Positions 63,101-64,000 of a DNA stretch of 64,000 bases are shown one piece after another. Numbering within the stretch: position 1 is the stretch's first letter; the number at the start of each line of letters is the position of its first letter. Where the stretch lies: contig SMOI01000089.1 of assembly GCA_008000375.1 (NCBI GenBank), forward strand, positions 1 to 64,000. Reading direction: 5' to 3'. Both the position numbers and the translations under genes were made by a program. The DNA comes from Poteriospumella lacustris. Its lineage: Eukaryota > Sar > Chrysophyceae > Chromulinales > Dinobryaceae. The notes under the pieces are model-generated. The model did not search any database. It was not told the origin of the DNA and saw only the letters and a list, made by a program, of their open reading frames with translations.

Positions 63101-64000
63101 GCGACCGGCACCTTTTGCACATGGCACATACTCTCGACGGCCCGAAGGACATGTTCTTTCATCGACCGCAACCCAATCAGTTGCATGATGGCATCGAGCG
63201 CATCCCACGATTGGCCGTTGTTGTTGGCCTTGATTCGTTCGTATTGACCAGTGATTGTGTCCAGAGAAGGACTCGAGGAAGCACTGCTGGTTGTGGCCGC
63301 TGTATCGGGCGGAGGTGTCAACAGCGCTTTCTCTTGAGGAGACAACAACGCGGTAAACGCGTTGGGATCACACAAACGAGCACAGGCCCCGGTCATATCA
63401 TTCGATAGTCTCGACAACACCAATGCGACCAGAGGGCTCCAGCTGTCGTGCCCATCGACGAGCGTGTCACAAAACCGACGCAACGACTCAATGGCATACG
63501 CGCGATACCTCGCGATGTGCGTTGGACTCGCATACGAGGCCGCCAAGAGCAACGCTCCCATGGGTTCTGTGTTCAACGGTGCCTCACGTAATCGTTGGAT
63601 GGCTCTGTCAACGTTTGTCTTCATCAAAGATGTCCGGGGCTGGAACGACAACAGATTCAATGCATCTTGAGCCTCCGCCGATAGCGTAGTGAGGTAGAAC
63701 GATGCGGGCAGTTCACCTCGCAACGCATGGATGCACAGGTCTACGTGTGCTTCCTGGAGATGCTCTTGTGCAATCGTTTCGAATTTGTCAATGTCCTTGG
63801 CGCGTTGTTGGACACGAGCGACCAGCTCTTGGTGCATGGGCAGCTTGATGCGTTGCATTGTCTCGTGCAATGCCATCAAATCCTGACAATAGGATTCTTC
63901 GAACAGCTGCTCACCCGTCGTCGCCAATAACGTGGCTTGTTGAGAGAGACTGTCCTTGGCATGCTGAAGCAACGTCTCTCCAGAACAATACTCCGGGTCG
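60136..64000 (-). CDS. triple CbxX/CfxQ-type AAA ATPase (5' end beyond window)
   Basis: At least 1,287 residues; the frame is open through the window edge (DPEYCSGETLLQ from 63999). The N-terminal about 260 residues are helical. Three AAA domains of the CbbX/SpoVK type follow: AAA-1 (GNPGTGKST; VIDEAYAL; YKDDMEKTLFQFNSGFARRF), AAA-2 (GNPGTGKTT; VDEAYGF; GYRTEMETMFREQNPGLARR), AAA-3 (GNAGTGKTT; FIDEAYTL; AGYQQAMEDMIRHSNEGLRS). The arrangement GYxxxMexxxxxNxGLxxRF is the family's arginine-finger segment. A Pro/Ala linker, an acidic stretch, a coiled coil and a Cys-Trp module (CPAGFTWRRCGDYWRCLGGSH) end the protein; fungal and protist relatives have similar tails. Such ATPases remodel partner proteins; the target is unknown. 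Walker motifs are intact, unlike in the inverted copy at 55484-59509. Confidence 0.85.
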   Translation of the reverse strand, partial: DPEYCSGETLLQHAKDSLSQQATLLATTGEQLFEESYCQDLMALHETMQRIKLPMHQELVARVQQRAKDIDKFETIAQEHLQEAHVDLCIHALRGELPASFYLTTLSAEAQDALNLLSFQPRTSLMKTNVDRAIQRLREAPLNTEPMGALLLAASYASPTHIARYRAYAIESLRRFCDTLVDGHDSWSPLVALVLSRLSNDMTGACARLCDPNAFTALLSPQEKALLTPPPDTAATTSSASSSPSLDTITGQYERIKANNNGQSWDALDAIMQLIGLRSMKEHVLRAVESMCHVQKVPVASRVPQTYHFALLGNPGTGKSTVAKHLATLLHQLQIRSSATVVETTGEKLAQMSPTDASTLFDSALGGTLVIDEAYALNPKQGQSSGAIAMNLLDLAESKRSEISIIIIGYKDDMEKTLFQFNSGFARRFPYQITFDDYTDNELGTIFGQLLQSYHWTAASPKVVEVAARRVGRGRGWKSFGNAGDVRVLFEAAYQRAVARPASSLVMEIEDILGPPPTPENSPALRAALHDLDSITGLDAVKQRIYQLVDQAAINYQLELDGKKPVLTPLNAVFLGNPGTGKTTVAKIYGRILKGLGLLTDGTCEVKGPSDFMGSYVGETAKKTSQLLKMCKGRVLIVDEAYGFHGSSFGKEAIDTLVGLVHNAPGEDIAVVFIGYRTEMETMFREQNPGLARRFSLQTAFVFEDFDDMQLEDIALHALQQAGGITAPLDVLLALVKSVTVQRLAPNFGNAGTMVTAVQQALQRMITRDPAATTLTMIDVTGDQAVATDPLEYLSTLCKTEHIVQELRLLQAVIEQQRRDGVDTRGSLKNYLFLGNAGTGKTTVARAMANMLHALGLLSRNVVVTRTAQDLQAGYIGQTKDKVNAAMAEASGGVLFIDEAYTLGGSGHRSPYAQEAVDQLIALMTEPEHLGRTVVILAGYQQAMEDMIRHSNEGLRSRFTGRIEFPNWDADDCLRYIREACRKERRPLEAPAETLLQEALQGAVTHPSWSNARDCITMQKLLYNAFAVRNVQGRVTTNSYSVEDIHSTMDEWQRLRPAVVVIESTATVLPLPPPVAMPVPMASIPGPALPAPPARDRDQAMVAPHQAVPSDGDTLPSEVEEVDEEEDIVEETPFPGTDDPALIALEIACQEAGYDDNHQRRKELIHMLQRVLDGGVFPDDVIDVAMRLMAPASRAETITGLRPQVRRVLTGVEQAVAAEEAHLREVERIRDEEERRVFVETQARFQEQLRSMQLCPAGFTWRRCGDYWRCLGGSHCVSEAELEQLCL

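Larger units (their letters stand above)
56240..64000. repeat. large inverted repeat (AAA gene arms of about 3.3-3.9 kb)
   Basis: The plus-strand sequence 56215-59509 and the minus-strand sequence 60136-64000 are near-identical, apart from a deletion of about 580 bp in the left arm (corresponding to about 61546-62126 in the right arm) and scattered substitutions. The arms face each other around a 626-bp spacer. The right arm probably continues past the window. Confidence 0.9.

Noticed and set aside
1-64000. tRNA, rRNA or bacterial operon structure
   Set aside because: No cloverleaf with a convincing TTCRANY arm, no rRNA-like sequence and no Shine-Dalgarno-led gene strings were seen; introns and gene families are eukaryotic.

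Overview
The window reads as nuclear DNA of a microbial eukaryote. Several genes are split by short GT-AG introns (48 to about 212 nt, often with a pyrimidine tract), and many families are eukaryotic: an NCoR/SMRT/Snt1-type SANT co-repressor, an Abi-like WAVE-complex subunit, a U-box/armadillo E3 ligase, viperin with an N-terminal hydrophobic helix, PH-domain and GIMAP/AIG1-like proteins. Other genes are intronless. Intergenic DNA is rich in microsatellites and poly-C/poly-G tracts. I cannot fix the lineage from sequence alone; a protist or early-branching opisthokont/amoebozoan relative is a guess. No rRNA, tRNA or CRISPR was seen.

Layout. 0-5 kb: a tandemly duplicated Crinkler-like NTPase/nuclease protein with a C-terminal nuclear localisation signal, then a 471-bp MITE-like element. 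5-13 kb: small proteins of unknown function, two membrane or tail-anchored proteins, and a palindrome-rich repeat element. 13-25.6 kb: one giant (about 4,000-residue) Ala/Ser/Gly-rich, GC-rich co-repressor with a SANT domain. 26-31 kb: a thiamine-triphosphatase-like CYTH enzyme, a DUF285/BspA-like repeat protein and an Abi homologue. 31-37 kb: a GIMAP-like GTPase with a signal peptide, a PH/two-TM/acidic-tail protein, and a scrambled piece built from truncated copies of both. 37-42 kb: viperin and a nuclease-like/protein-kinase fusion. 42-56 kb: three more DUF285 genes, a YoaK/DUF1275 membrane protein and a U-box protein with 13 near-identical ARM repeats. 55.5-64 kb: two tail-to-tail copies of a triple CbxX/CfxQ-type AAA protein; the first is broken by a deletion and frameshifts, the second runs off the window end.

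Themes. Much of the window is expanded, fast-turning-over families (tandem, inverted and partial duplications), many of them recalling conflict, defence or effector biology: Crinkler-type NTPase-nuclease, nuclease-kinase, viperin, GIMAP-like GTPase, U-box/ARM, AAA, and leucine-rich-like repeats. Housekeeping-type genes (co-repressor, Abi, CYTH phosphatase) are interspersed. That the accessory genes cooperate is inference only. Several gene models below were joined across introns by me on the basis of GT/AG sites, reading-frame phase and domain continuity; exon positions may be off by one base.
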